Shown piece after piece: positions 13,129 through 25,777 of a stretch of 64,000 nt of DNA. Where the stretch lies: the NCBI GenBank assembly GCA_023846275.1, contig CM043874.1, positions 28,245,630-28,309,629 of the forward strand, written 5' to 3'. The stretch is from Vanilla planifolia. Its lineage: Eukaryota > Streptophyta > Magnoliopsida > Asparagales > Orchidaceae. The notes below the pieces were generated by a model. That model did not search any database. It was not told where the DNA came from and worked only from the letters and a program-made list of their open reading frames with translations. Position 1 is the stretch's first letter, and each line of letters starts with the position of its first letter. The translations under genes and the position numbers were made by a program.

Positions 13129-16100
13129 TGTATACCCAACATTCTTAGACATATGATTACAATTTAGTTGATAAGGTATATGTTTTTTCATGAATTAAAA
13201 TTTAAAATTTAAATTAAATATGTTTAAATTTTGAATATGTATGAATTAAATTTTGAATTTTAAAACCTGAAATCCTATAATTGAAAGCATGGTTGAATAG
13301 CATGACTTGAGTTGTACCACATGAACCTTAATGGAGCTTAATACTTTAAAAATGATCTTATGATTTTAGTTATATTATTAATTTTATCTCTTATCATTAT
13401 TCTTATTTAATTATGAATACATAAAAAAATATGAATAGGATTTTTAAAAATTAGGAGTTGGTAGATAAAGATTAGTAGATTAAAAGAAAAAAAAATATAT
13501 GATGCATTTAAGAATATCTTAAGAAACCAAATATATGAGAAACAAGAATAAATATTAAAATATATTTTAGCCCTATCTTAGATTACTAAATTTTAGGAAC
13601 CTGATATAGCATACCAATAATTGATGTTAACCTAAAAGGATAAATTATTATGTCACCAACCCAAACTGATTTACCTTTTACCAAATTCTTGGTTTAAGGT
13701 GGTGTAGTTGAGGCTATTTAAGCTCTTAAGATATGTTTGTATGGGTAAAAATCTAGCCATAAAAAGGGAATTTGAAGAGGCCATCCAACAAGATACTAAA
13801 GAACATAGTAAGACAAACCATAAAGAAGAAGAAGAAAGAGGGTTCAAGATTTAAAGCAAGACCTAACTAAGGCGAAGTCCTCTACACAACTTTTCCAAGT
13901 AGGATGACCTTTGAGTACCTACAAAAATTTTAGGTAAGATCTAAGGCAAAATAAAAATGAATTACTTTGCTAAAATACATGTCAAACCCTTGGAAATTGT
14001 AAAAATAACTAGTTATTCTTCTTAATGAAACTTACTTAAGAAAGTTGAAATTTCATTTACTTGAGACTAAAAGAGAGTTTAGTAGTAGATAAAAGACTAA
14101 TTATTATTCTATCATATGCAAGTTTTCTAATGAAACCAAGCAAAAGATGTGTATTAACATTTTATCCATGAATACAAAGTAGAACTATGATCATATGTTC
14201 TATGTTTGGTTGTCATGAGAGATAAATGTGAAAGATGAAGTTAGAATATCAATTTGTTAATACAAAAAACCTCTTAATTGAACATGATTGTGTAGAATAA
14301 TTTGAAAGCATGCTAATTTTTATTCCTTGTTGGTTTTCTAAGAATGCATGCATTAAACGTAGGTTATCATGATAAATGTTAAAAAATTGTCAAACTATGG
14401 AAAGCACATTTTATAGATTATAACTCTCATAACCTAGACAAGATATCCTTATTTTTTTATTATAAGCTAGAAGTTAAGATCCTAGTTAAATTTATTTTTC
14501 TTTTAAGTATAATTGATATATGATAATGTATATTAAGTGCCATCATTTTCACTTCATGATTGTTTCTTGATTAAATAAAGAGTATCAGGGCATATTGAAC
14601 CAAGCTATGTGTAAAATCAAAATTTGATTTCATGTTTTTTATATAAATTTATTTATTTTAAATATACATATTTGATATGATGCACTAAAATTATATTTAA
14701 AAGTATCCATAATTTTAGTTAATAGCATGATAAGGTAAAATGTATGCTTTATTATCAAAACTGTGAATGAAGAATTTATGAAATGTCATGTTATATAATT
14801 TATACCTTAGCTTAAGCCATAAACTAATTAAAGGAACTTGGAAATAAAACCAAAACTCTAATTAATATTATGGCCAAGTATATCTTTCTTTGGGTTCACT
14901 TTGTAAGCATGCAACTATAGCTTGGCTAAGTCATAAAAGGGATGGATTCAACCTTTAAGAGAACTTATGACTTCTAAGGTGTGCTTAGCCCTTGGATTAT
15001 AATTTGAAAGCCTTGGAGGGCTTTATTTAGGGTCTTAAAAGAATGTTAGATTGAGTAAGAATATAGTTAATAAGCAATGCCATTGGTTATAGCTAGAAGT
15101 ATTAAGGTTAAGATTAGACTTTAAGATAAATGTTTTATGGATAATTTATAATCCTCAGTAGAGTGAAATTAAAAATTTAAGATTCTTGGATATGGCTATG
15201 TAAGGAAAGCTTTTCCTTAGAATTAAGCTTAAAGTATTAAAAATAATTGAATGAAAAGAAACCTATAATAGAAGGTCTTAGTGATGGGCTAATGAAACAC
15301 CATTTATGAACCTCTTTGCATATTATAAACTAAGCTTTAGTTAGTTAAGTGTCCAAGACCTTGGAAGAAGTTAGAAGATCTTAGAATATGATTTAAGAAT
15401 GTTCTTGGTTTGACCAAGGAAGTAATAAGACAAAGATGTAGGCTAAACCCTTAAGTTTACTAGATTCTTAGGATAAGATTATAAGTGACCCTATTCAAGC
15501 TCATAAATCACATGATGATAGTATGGATGATGTTCTAAGGGTGTGTGGTGACTTAAGAGAGGCCTTAAAATGGGTATAGTAACTCAAAAGTGTCTTAAAG
15601 ACATAAAAATCACTAGTGATACTTATATGAATCTAGACTTAGTTATAATATCAATCAGTTATATATGAAACCTAAGGGTAAAAGACAAGACTTTGTAACA
15701 CTAAGGTTAGCCTAGGTAAGAAAGGTCTTAGACAAAGTTAAAGCAAGGTTATACATAAGAAAAATGGGCTATGATGTTGTAAATAAATGAAATTAGGATT
15801 GAGGTGAAACCCTAAGAAAATCAGATATAATAGACCCATGATCATGTAAGCTCACTCAAAAGATAAACAGGTTCATTATCCTACTCCCTTAGATAAGAGA
15901 TAGCTACACATGCTATAAGATGAGTGCTAGATAGATTATTAAGAATCGCTAAGATTTGTTGGAAATCATTATATAATTTTTTAAGAGAGAATAGTTTCAC
16001 GTTTAGTCCTATATGGAATCACAAGATTGTGGCATTATGGATGAGAGTGCATGTGATTATTGAGATCTCCTAAAGTCGGGTTGGCCCATCTGATCGACAT

Positions 16101-16842
16101 TACATTATGAAGTATTGGATTATGTCATGTGATAGGAGTGTCAAGTCTTTTTATGATTCTTTTAGACCTGTGAGTGCATTAGATTAAGAAAGGACATAAT
16201 GTATTTGGTTAGTCACATTTTAAGAATGTATATATTAACTTAATTAGGAGATGGTGATATCAATATGATAATTAGAAATTAATGTCATTTAGTTACATAA
16301 TTTACTTAGTTGTTACATATATACTTCTTATTTACTATATGTTAGTTTTATAGTAAAATTTAAGAATTTTCTATTAAGTCTCTCAATTCATTTCCTTATA
16401 TTTTTTAAGATTAAAAAGTTAGGAGTTGAGTAGGAATCTATCTAGAGATTATTAGAATTAGTACATCAATTAGTTGATTCATCAATTTTATTTTATCATC
16501 AATAATAGTAGATTCGATATTTATTTATCATTACTTATATTTTATTAGATATTGGACTATATCAAATTATCTTATTAGACTTAGTAGTTACTTATTATAT
16601 GTTTTATCAAACTTTGATGGCTATTGATAGTGTTGTCAAAAATTGGATTAGATTCGAGTGCTTCATTAATTTCATGGATATTTTAATTATGCTTTGGTCT
16701 TGTGGACAAGAAAAATTATTTGGACTCTTAGTATGATAGTATTTTGCATGATATTGTATGGTAAATTATAGGTATATTTTGATATTATGATCTTTTGATT
16801 TTGGTTATACTCAAGATTTTAAATAAAAATTAGGTGTTATAC
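13129..16842 (+). mobile_element. 3' LTR of the plus-strand Tekay-like element
   Basis: The block starts TGTATACCC right after the polypurine tract and ends GTGTTATACA, giving short inverted ends (TGTATA...TATACA). Its length of about 3.7 kb is usual for Tekay/Del LTRs. A promoter-like zone with TATTTAAG and ATAAAAAGGG lies at about 13.71-13.77 kb, followed by a GAAGAAGAAGAAAGAGG-rich leader near 13.82 kb, as in related LTRs. The distal end runs straight into a CA microsatellite, so the last base is uncertain. Parts of it match the minus-strand block at 1.4-5.1 kb. Confidence 0.65.
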
Positions 16843-16850
16843 ACACACAT

Positions 16851-16905
<55 letters not shown>
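16841..16905. repeat. (AC)n microsatellite
   Basis: A run of AC dinucleotides of about 32 units with two early interruptions (CATACACG) directly abuts the LTR end ATACA. It may have grown from the ACACA terminus or from the neighbouring target sequence. Confidence 0.95.
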
Positions 16906-16909
<4 letters not shown>

Positions 16910-19400
16910 GTTATTATCTATTCAATATTCTTTGATATTTCTTTTATTTTTAGTATTACAGGGTCTAATGTTTTCTATATAATAATTGTTTATTTTAATA
17001 ATATCACATCCTAACATATCATGGTATAATTCCATAAACCTTTCGACATATATATAATCAAATATACATGACGATATGTCTTAGTATAGATTTGGTATTC
17101 TATCTTATTAAATTGTTTACAAAGTTCTAACAATGACCAATATAATATTCATACACAATCCTAAACCTATGTTCATTAAACCCGACATTTATTTTGAGTG
17201 ACAATAAAAGAGGTCATGTGATATATGTGCATAATACTAGACCTATACTCATCACGTTCTACATATAGTGCTAATGATGATGCATCATGTTTACAAATAA
17301 TGAGATAATGTTGTGGGGATAACCACATCATCATCTATTATATTAGACTATATCATATCATAACAACTTCATGACTAATATGCATTAGAAGAGCCATATT
17401 ATTTAATATCATACAATACGATTTCTTTATTTTCTTTTTTTTATTCTTTCTCTTTATTATTAATCATTTTTCCTACTCATATGAGTTAACAATATCATAC
17501 ACATACATATAGCTCACTATCATAATATATATAACATCTATGTTAACATCATGTTATATTGTATTTTTGTCAATGCATTTCTCATTAATAGATGACAATA
17601 ACATACTTACATTATAATTAATTTTTCTACTTATGCCTAATAAGGTTTTTTCTTCTTCAATTTACTTTTTTCCTTTGGCTTTCTGCACAATAATAATCAT
17701 ATATATATATTGTTAAGAATATGTCTTCTTGTTTATTCTATTCTCATTTTGCTTATTTTTTATTCACGACATTTTTCAAAATAACTCAAATAATCAGACC
17801 ACCGATTCAAGCTTATTGGATTGTCCTTTCGTGAGTCGAATCATACAATCTCGCCTTATGGAACCATCCAGTAGTTCCTCTACAGTACTCTCAATTATCA
17901 AAATAACTATCACTCACTCTAATTAATCACCAAACTAATCATCAAACTTTTTGATGTCAACATCAATCTAAAAACCATTTCTTCCTTCTTTTTACATGCA
18001 ATTCAATTCTAAAAACATTACAAATATCATTTGTGATGTTAACAAATAGCTTAAAGGCTTCAAACAAATAACGACCATGTTGTTTTATGAAAATTCCAAA
18101 TATTTGTCTCAAACTTCTTAATCGTATTTTTATGAATTTTGGTGCAAGAGTTACAAAACTTAAAGAAATACATTTAGAACTCACCTTATTGCTTTCTTCA
18201 TTGTTGTGACAATTCAATAGGAACTTTGAGCTCTTTCTTAAGCTTTTTTAAACTGTTTCATTAACTTTCGCACACCAATATTTCTTTTATTGTTTCTTCT
18301 ATACCTTGTTTCTTCACTATAACTTTGTTTCCTTATAACAGCTCCCTTATTCTCAGTCTTCTTATTATAGTTCCTTTTGGTTGAACTCAATTCCTCCTAG
18401 CAATGACTCTTTCCACCCACATCTTCTTCCACTTCTCTTTCCCCTCATGCTTTTTCTCTTTTAGTTTGTTTTCTCAACCCACCCAACTACCAACTCAAAA
18501 GGATGTCCACATATATCCAATAGTAACACAAAAGGCTATAACCATAATCCTAATCACTTAAAAGCTCAAATACTTATTTCCTTTTTTCACACACATTTAT
18601 GTAATTACTCTTTTTTTAAAAATCATAACAAATTTATTTGAACTTTAAAAAATAAAAAACCAAATACTATTAAATTACTTTTGATAGTCTCTTTCAAAAA
18701 TATATTTTTTAAAATCTAAATTACTTTTCAAATGGGCATATGCTTTAAGGTGCTATTAAAAATTAATATTTTATTTCAACTAATTTCAATTATAAAATAT
18801 CAAACTTCAGTTATCAAAATACAAATATTTGCATTTCAATTATATAATCACATCATTAACAAGGTGTTTGTACAATGCACAATTTGTGAATATTACATTG
18901 ACTATCTTAAGAGTATAAATGACTAAAGCATTTATCTAAATAACTTAAGTTTGAACATCATGGTGTATCTAGAGTAATCTTCATGCCATTCTTAGGTTTG
19001 TTTCATGAAAAGTTATATTTTATATGTTTGAAAATTCATGGAGCTTTTATTATCATATAGGTTTTTGTAAAAAGTTTAATGTACTTAACTAATAAGTTTA
19101 ATTTAAGTAAAGTTAGAAAAAAAATTATTTTGATATAGAAGTATATAAGTAAATGTGTAAACCCCTGATTAAACTATAATAAGCATTAACTCAATCTTAA
19201 TATTAATTGTCTCGAATAATTAACGTAATGTGAAACAAGGTTCATATTATCCTTAAATTATTTTCATATGTATAAAAATAAAATGTTTAGCTTCATAAAA
19301 TGATATTCATCTACTTTTATAGTCTAATTGTTAATCATATTATGTTATCAAATAAAAATAATTAATGAACTTATTTTTGCCAAAATCAAATATAATTTTT
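16906..19400. other. AT-rich DNA, possibly LTR-derived, no gene seen
   Basis: No domain could be read on either strand. On the minus strand 18,350-18,500 reads as a purine-rich leader (GAGAAGTGGAAGAAGATG type), reminiscent of the leader inside Tekay-like LTRs. At 17.16-17.44 kb CATGTGATATATG-type words also resemble such LTRs. A solo or broken minus-strand LTR is therefore possible but not shown. Open frames at 17,729-17,926, 17,963-18,217 and 18,732-18,926 have no recognisable content. Confidence 0.35.
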
Positions 19401-20406
19401 TAAACTAATGGAGCCAACACAACTCATATGTTATCAAAGAAAGTGTGCTCTCCATAAAGGAGCCAATCAAACGAGAGGCAGTTAGCCCACCATTTCTGAA
19501 CTCTTGTTAACTTTTTGATTGAATAGACTGCATCACTTTTAATTTGTCAACTTTGAATGATAATATACTTTAAAAGTTTAATTGTACTTTTGTATAGAAT
19601 TCATAACGTAAGGTCTACGCATTGATATCAAACGGACTAGAAATAGTAGGCTTGACACTTACAGGAATATGCAAGTTGTGATTCGTTGAAAATTTTGGCT
19701 TTTCATGACATCATCTCTGGCATAAAGTTGCATTGAAATTTTTTTAATGTTAAATTTGAGCTGTCTTGTTTGATGATGAGAATATTTTCATGCACCTGAG
19801 CGGTTTAAAAAAATGCAGCATTTAATTTGTGAGCTACAAGTGATGGGCCTTTCATGGAAATATTGTTCTTGCAAGTGAGGCATTAGTGATCTCTTTCGAC
19901 TAAGCAAATGGTGCTTGGCTCCTGAATCAAAAGAATATTAAAGGCTGTGCTTTTAGCTGATATAGTTTTGGTTAACTTTCAAATTCTAATCAGTGATGAA
20001 AATGTCTTGTGATATTCTGCTTTTTTTAGCAAGTTATAAGCCTTCATTGTAAGTACCTTTCTCAAATTTCAAGTCATCAACTAGAAATCTTTTTGCACGT
20101 CGCATTATATTTTCCTGAACCGTTACTTGTATATTTTCAGACGTTACAATGAATTATGAATATCAACTTAATTTTCTTAGACTAAGATGTGCTCATTTTG
20201 TGAACAAATTCTTTTGAAGACCGGCCTACGCATCCCGTTTTTTTTTTTCTTCAATGGATTTAACGGTCAATTTGTCTACCCTTTTTTATGGACATTTGTT
20301 TTGAGGATGGCCTATGTATTTTTATGAGAAAAACATGGGAATTATTAATGGCTAGTTCTATGATATGACATTCCATAATGAGGACTTTGGCAACCTTGAT
20401 CTAAGA
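19400..20406. other. Low-copy-looking DNA, left flank of the Reina-like element
   Basis: This stretch has mixed codon-like texture, fewer A/T runs and no match to any repeat elsewhere in the window. It ends where the left LTR at 20,407 begins. No open reading frame of useful length and no domain was found, so it may be intergenic, intronic or UTR sequence of a lost or distant gene. Together with 25.8-27.4 kb it may be one host segment split by the insertion; that is inference. Confidence 0.4.
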
Positions 20407-21841
20407 TGATATATTAAAGTCTTTTTTTGGTTTATTAATAATAAAAAATACTTAGATTCAAATAATATATTTGTACAAAGATTTATTTAAGATGTTATAG
20501 GTTTAGAATAAAAAATCTTAAGATCATCAAGCAAGTAAAAACTTTCTCAAAAGTTAAGAACTTGTATAAGTTTTTAGTATAAAAGATATCAACCTAAAGA
20601 AATAGTGGTTTAACAACTCATATCCAATATGATTAAATTGGTGATGAAGTGATAAGATACACACAAATGAAGTTCTTAGAATACAAATAAAGAAATTCAC
20701 ACATTCACTTATACAAACTAGATAATTCAATATAACAATTAATTTTTCCTCAAAAGACAAAATAAAGGATAGTAAGGTTAAGAAATTTCTTGGAGATTTG
20801 ATGCTTTTGTTGATGCTAGAAATGAGTCAAGAACTCTATTTTTGAGCATCTTTCTTGACTTCTTAGGACACATTTGAATCACAGTGTCGATTGATCGCAC
20901 ACGACATGCACATAGTATATAAGCTCAATGACAATACTTCCTTACTTCTTTCAAAGTTTACATAATTTACAACATGATGAGCATCCTTAAAAAAATCTTA
21001 ATGATATAATGGTAATATGTTAAGCCTAGTAATATATAAAAATACTCAGGAATACTAATGTCTATTTTTTAGAATTCTAAAGACCATATAAAATTTTCAA
21101 AAGTCACCATAAAATTTTAAAAAGATATACTTTAAATTTTATAAAAAATGCCCCAAAATCTACAAAATTAAATATAATAAAAAGTTCTCGAACAACTTCT
21201 GTGTTTTGGGTAATAGTCTAACAAGCAAAAAGGTAACGAACAGTACGATCGAGGTGGCATGGGCCACCAATAGCATGGTGATGTCTTAGGTTTGATTTGT
21301 AGGTAATCATGTGATGGAGTGGACCTATGCAGGTCGAGCAAGTTGATGTGTCAGCGTGGGTTAACAAGTTGATGTAAATTTGTGAATTGTAGGGAATAAT
21401 GTGAGTTAAAGAGTCAACACAACAAGTAGAGCGATGAAGTGGGCAACATTGGTCAGCATAGGATGAGCAAGTGAAACGGGTCCTATGTGTCGTGACAATA
21501 ATAATGACTATAGACAATGATGAGGATGGAAATAGCTAAAAAACTCAATTTTAACTCAACATAAACCAAATTTTGTACTACCAAAACTACAAAGCTACTA
21601 TAAATATATTCTGAGTGAATTTAAGCTAGAAATATCTAAAATAATTATCAATTAAACTTCTAATAACTTAAAAGAAAGTAAACATGCAAATAACTTTGAT
21701 GAACTGATAGAAAAATAATAATAATGATAATAGAGACTAATAAGAAGTAGATAAGCCATCTTAGCATAACTCTTAGTCCTTTTAAAACTAGTATGCTCCC
21801 AAGTGAAATCTCCACATAATATACGAGACACTACTATATCA
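20407..21841 (-). repeat. 3' LTR (left) of the Reina-like element
   Basis: It shares ordered blocks with the right LTR, including TTGTTGATGCTAGA (near 20.81 and 24.67 kb), ACAACAT..TGAGCATCC (near 20.97 and 24.83 kb), and GGTC-rich tracts near 21.3-21.5 and 25.1-25.3 kb. On the minus strand it starts TGATATAGTAG right after a GAGGAGAA tract. Confidence 0.85.
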
Positions 21842-21899
21842 TTCTCCTCAGGTGGGAAAGAGCTCAACTCTGTAGATTTAAGATTGCATCTCTAATATT

Positions 21900-22125
21900 G
21901 TTCTAACATCTTTAAGTTTAGGTAGTGAAGCTTCTCAAAAATCTAATTGTCATAAGAAATAAGACATTCTAGCCAATGTACTAAAAATCTTTGTTGTGTT
22001 TGATCATGTTTGAAAACTATTTGATCTTCTAAGATTTGCTCCACTTGATTTCCTATCTCACTAGACAGGTTTAAAGGTATTGGAGAAATAAGTTTACTCA
22101 ACAATGATGACGAAGGCTCAAACAA
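21900..22125 (-). pseudogene. Chromodomain-like C-terminus of gypsy pol
   Basis: The minus-strand frame at 22,125-21,943 contains NQVEQILEDQIVFKHDQTQQ followed by RFLVHWLECLISYDN. This fits the chromodomain pattern VExIL(D/E)xR...YLVKW.GL...(T/S)WE of plant chromoviruses. It lies at the expected place, just before the polypurine tract and 3' LTR. In live relatives the domain guides integration to marked chromatin. It is part of the fossil element. Confidence 0.7.
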
Positions 22126-23199
22126 CTCATGTTCCTTTACTAAGCTACAAAGAAGATTGTCTGAACCTTTATCGACTACTTCTTTTTGTCTGTTTGATTG
22201 GGAGTGATAAGTTAATAAAAATTTAAGTTTTACATGGTTATACTATTACATGCTTCTATAATTGCTAAAAATTAGATTATTTCATAATTGGTCATATCCT
22301 TCTTAGTCTTAGCTAGTAAAATGGTACTAAATAATTTTTCTTTTTATCTTATCTTTTTCTTTTGGAGTATTTGGGTTAAAAATTTCTTATGAAGATGTGA
22401 AAGGCAAAGTATGATCTTTTTTTCTTTGTATACAAAAATATATGTATTGGTCTTTCTATTTAAAGTAGTATCTCGATCACATAACCATGGTCTTCTTAAG
22501 ATAAGGTTACCTACTTATATTGGAATAAAATTACATCATAATTTCTCAAAATATTGACTACACTTTAAAGAAACACAATACTTCTGTTGTATAAAATTCA
22601 AGTTTTTATTGATCTAAGATATGGTGTATGGGTAGGGATAGTTTATGAGTGTTAAACCTATCTATTTGGTTACCTTTTGTGTCATGGCATTGATACAATT
22701 ATTACTATACATAACAATTTTATAGAGTTGGTCTTTAATTCTAATGAAAGAACTAAAGATCTTTGTATGTCACTAATATTCATATGGTTCTAATGTAATA
22801 AAAGTGCATTTTACAATAGTTATGAGTGATCCAATATAATAAAGACTATCACCTAGCATTTATAATTCTTTTATCAACCTCCTCATCTAGCTATATAATA
22901 TCCTCTTTCTCAAATTAAAGACTTTCTTTTACTTCTTTTTATGTCTATGTGTAGGGCTCTTTTCGAACACTAGGTTGGAACATGCCTCCTCTTGTGACAA
23001 TGGTAACACTTTGGAATTAATAAATGTTTTGTTCAAGGGTTAGATTCAATGAGTTAGTGATATGGGTGGAGGGGTAAGAGTTGTTTGTGGTATGGTAGTG
23101 GTGTGAGTCTAATGTAAAAGGTGGTCAAAGGAAGGAACCTTGCTTTTATGGGCAATTGATCCTCTTAATCTTTTCACATTATGAGCCATTTTATATGCC

Positions 23200-23720
23200 A
23201 TTTTCAAACTGTCTTTCTTAGGTATAGCTCAGCTTGAACAGACTCTTTAAGTCTAACTTAAAATTGAAACATTTATTACTCAATCTAGGTTTTGGACACC
23301 ACATATAAGTATATAATCATCAAATTTAGTAATGTATTCATAGTCTTTAGATTGGGATAAATAATACCATCTATCCAAAAGTTTACTTGAATAAGAGATG
23401 AGTACAAATTTAGCTCATAATAAATCTTGAGTTATTCTCATGATTAGAGCAATGCTCGATCTTCATCAAAATATTATTTTTTTAATATATGAATAAATAA
23501 TCTAACATGTGATATAAGCTTAGTATTTGAAAATTAGTACTATCGAAATTAACTAAAATCATACCAATAAAAAATAATGCTTTATTCCCATTTCCTAGTC
23601 ATAATATACTTTAAGGTCTAAAGTTCCATCAAAGGTTGGGACTTCTATTTTAACCATATTAACATGATGATTATTATCCTTTCCATGTCTTCTATAATGG
23701 GCACGTGGAGTGAATTGATG
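23200..23720 (-). pseudogene. Gag-like part of the Reina-like element
   Basis: Read on the minus strand, the region carries strings such as LISHVRLFIH, YFDEDRALL and LNLYSSLIQVNFWIDGIIYP, in the order expected for Retrotrans_gag: a FDG-type start, a helical core, then an arginine-poor tail. Similarity is weak and the frame is broken, so the call rests mainly on position between the primer-binding-like site and the rest of the element. Confidence 0.5.
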
Positions 23721-24271
23721 CCTACATCAACATTTCAATTGGTTAGGTTTATTTTCATAAGATAATTCTTTTATTTTTGGAGTTTCATGTTATAGACCTA
23801 CTTGATTTATAGGTTTCACTTGATCTAATGTTTCTACATTATTCTAATCAATCTATGCGTGTTTCTAAGGTTGCTCTCAACTCTTGTATTGAATAAGTTA
23901 GTTCTAGAATTATATATTATATTATTAAGTTGATTAACAATTGCACTTGTTAAGAATCAAATATTCTAGATTATTTTTTAGATATAGTGGTCATAAACTA
24001 TTAGCATGGTGACAAAAGTTCTTGATTTGGATCATAAGGAGAAAGAATAAATTTCAAAATATAATAGTAAGAGAACATATAAATAAAAAATGTTATATAA
24101 TCAAACATGAAAATCAAGATTGTTTTTTATTTGTTTGTTTTGGTTGTTATTGTTTTCAATGACTTCTAATAATTAACAACAAAAGCACAAAATTAAAAGA
24201 TGCATATTGATACATTAAAAATATATAAGTTTCTAAAGCTAACCATGCTTTGACACAAAATTGATGTATGA

Positions 24272-25777
24272 TGATATGCTAAAATTTATCTTTCACTCAT
24301 TAATAATGAAAAAATATTTATGTTTAAGAAATATATCCATACAAGAGCTTACTTGAGAAGTTATAAGATTAGATAAGAAATCCTAAGATCACTAAACAAA
24401 TAAGCACTTTCCCAAAACTTGAAGTCTTACATAAATCTTTATATATTAGGGATCCCAACATAATGAAAAGTGATTTAAGAACCCACAACCATTATATTCA
24501 AGTTAGTGCAAAAGTGGCAAAATACACATAAATAGAGTTTTTAGAATACAAACAAAAAAATTCACATATATTGTAGAAATTAGACAGGTGGACACGATGG
24601 TTGATTTTCTTCTAAAAAATAAAATAAAAGAAAGTAGGGTTAAGCTCTTTTGTGGAGATTTAGCTCTCTTGTTGATGCTAGATAATAGGTTAGGATCTTC
24701 ACTTTTGAGCTTAATACTCGCTTTCTCAGAGCATCATTGAAATCATGTCATCAAATTGATACACATGACATGCTTATATCAAATAAGCTTGACAGCAGTA
24801 TTTCGCTACTTCATTCAAAATTTTCACAGCTTACAACATATTGAGCATCCCCTATTTATAAATACTTTAAGCGTATAACAATAATTTATTAAGTCTAGGA
24901 ATATGAAAAGTCACTTGAGAATTCTAAGGGTCATATTTAGAATTCTAATGGTCATTAAAGAATTCCAAAAGGCATTACAAAATTTTTAAAAAATATACTT
25001 GGAATTTTGCCAAAATGATGCATTGAAAGGTTGCAAAATTAAATGCAATAAGTAGTTACAAAATGGCTAGTGCATTTTAGGCTTTGGTCCGACGGTGTGG
25101 GCAAAGAGGCATGGGGATGCCTTCGATCTGGTTTGTGGGTTGGCATAGGTTGAAGGGTCATATTGCAGATAGCGAGGGTTAACAGGTCGATGCATGTTAA
25201 GCAGATCAGTGCAGTTCGACAGGTCCACATGGGTCAAGAGGAGCAATGCATTTTGACAGGTTAGTGCGAGTACAGTGGGCTATGTGGGTCGACATAGATT
25301 GAGTGAGCTAAGATAGTCAGGTGGGTCCAGTTACTTAAATGTGTCAAGGGCAGGTAGCGGTGACAACTACTACAAACAGTAACAGTAATAGCAACATACT
25401 GCTCTGGTGGTAGAAATGGCTCAAAAAACTCAATTTTAAATCAAAATGGACCAAAGTTTACACCGACAAAACTTCAAAACTACTGCAAGGATATGTTGAA
25501 CTTACTTTTAAGTTGCAAATATTTAAAAAGCTACCAACTGATCTTTAAAAGACTCAAAATAAAATAGAAATGTAAATAACTTGATAAACTGTTTGAGAAA
25601 CAAACTAAAATATACGATATACAAAGGGTCACTTGTAATCAACCCCCATGTAATGAGAATGATAGTAAAGAATAATAAGAAATAAAAGGAACCAATCTTG
25701 CACAGCTCTAAGTTCGAATAGGACTAGTGCATTTCTAAATAGAAGCTCTGCACAATGTACGGGATATTACTGCATCA
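24272..25777 (-). repeat. 5' LTR (right) of the Reina-like element
   Basis: Homologue of the left LTR in the same orientation. On the minus strand it begins TGATGCAGTAATATCC. Its inner end touches the primer-binding-like word at about 24,246-24,267. A GC-richer, GGTC-repeating tract at 25.07-25.35 kb stands out against the AT-rich surroundings and has a counterpart in the left LTR. Confidence 0.85.

Larger units (their letters stand above)
20407..25777 (-). mobile_element. Reina-like Ty3/gypsy element with both LTRs, minus strand
   Basis: Two direct repeats of about 1.4-1.5 kb (20,407-21,841 and 24,272-25,777) both start TGATAT and end AT(A)TCA or GCATCA. They flank an internal region of about 2.4 kb. 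On the minus strand the internal part begins next to the right LTR with a primer-binding-like word (TGTCAAAGCATGG, compare TGGTATCAGAGC). It then shows a gag-like part (about 23.7-23.2 kb), a chromodomain-like end (22,125-21,900) and a purine tract GAGGAGAA touching the left LTR. Reverse transcriptase and integrase were not recognised, so it could only have moved with help. It is a fossil. The LTRs differ at many sites, so the insertion is not recent. No convincing target duplication was found. Confidence 0.8.

Noticed and set aside
21218-21517. 99-codon minus-strand frame with many Cys and His
   Set aside because: It lies wholly within the GGTC-rich tract of the left LTR; the Cys/His content comes from the repeat wording, not from a zinc-binding domain, and the right LTR does not keep the frame.
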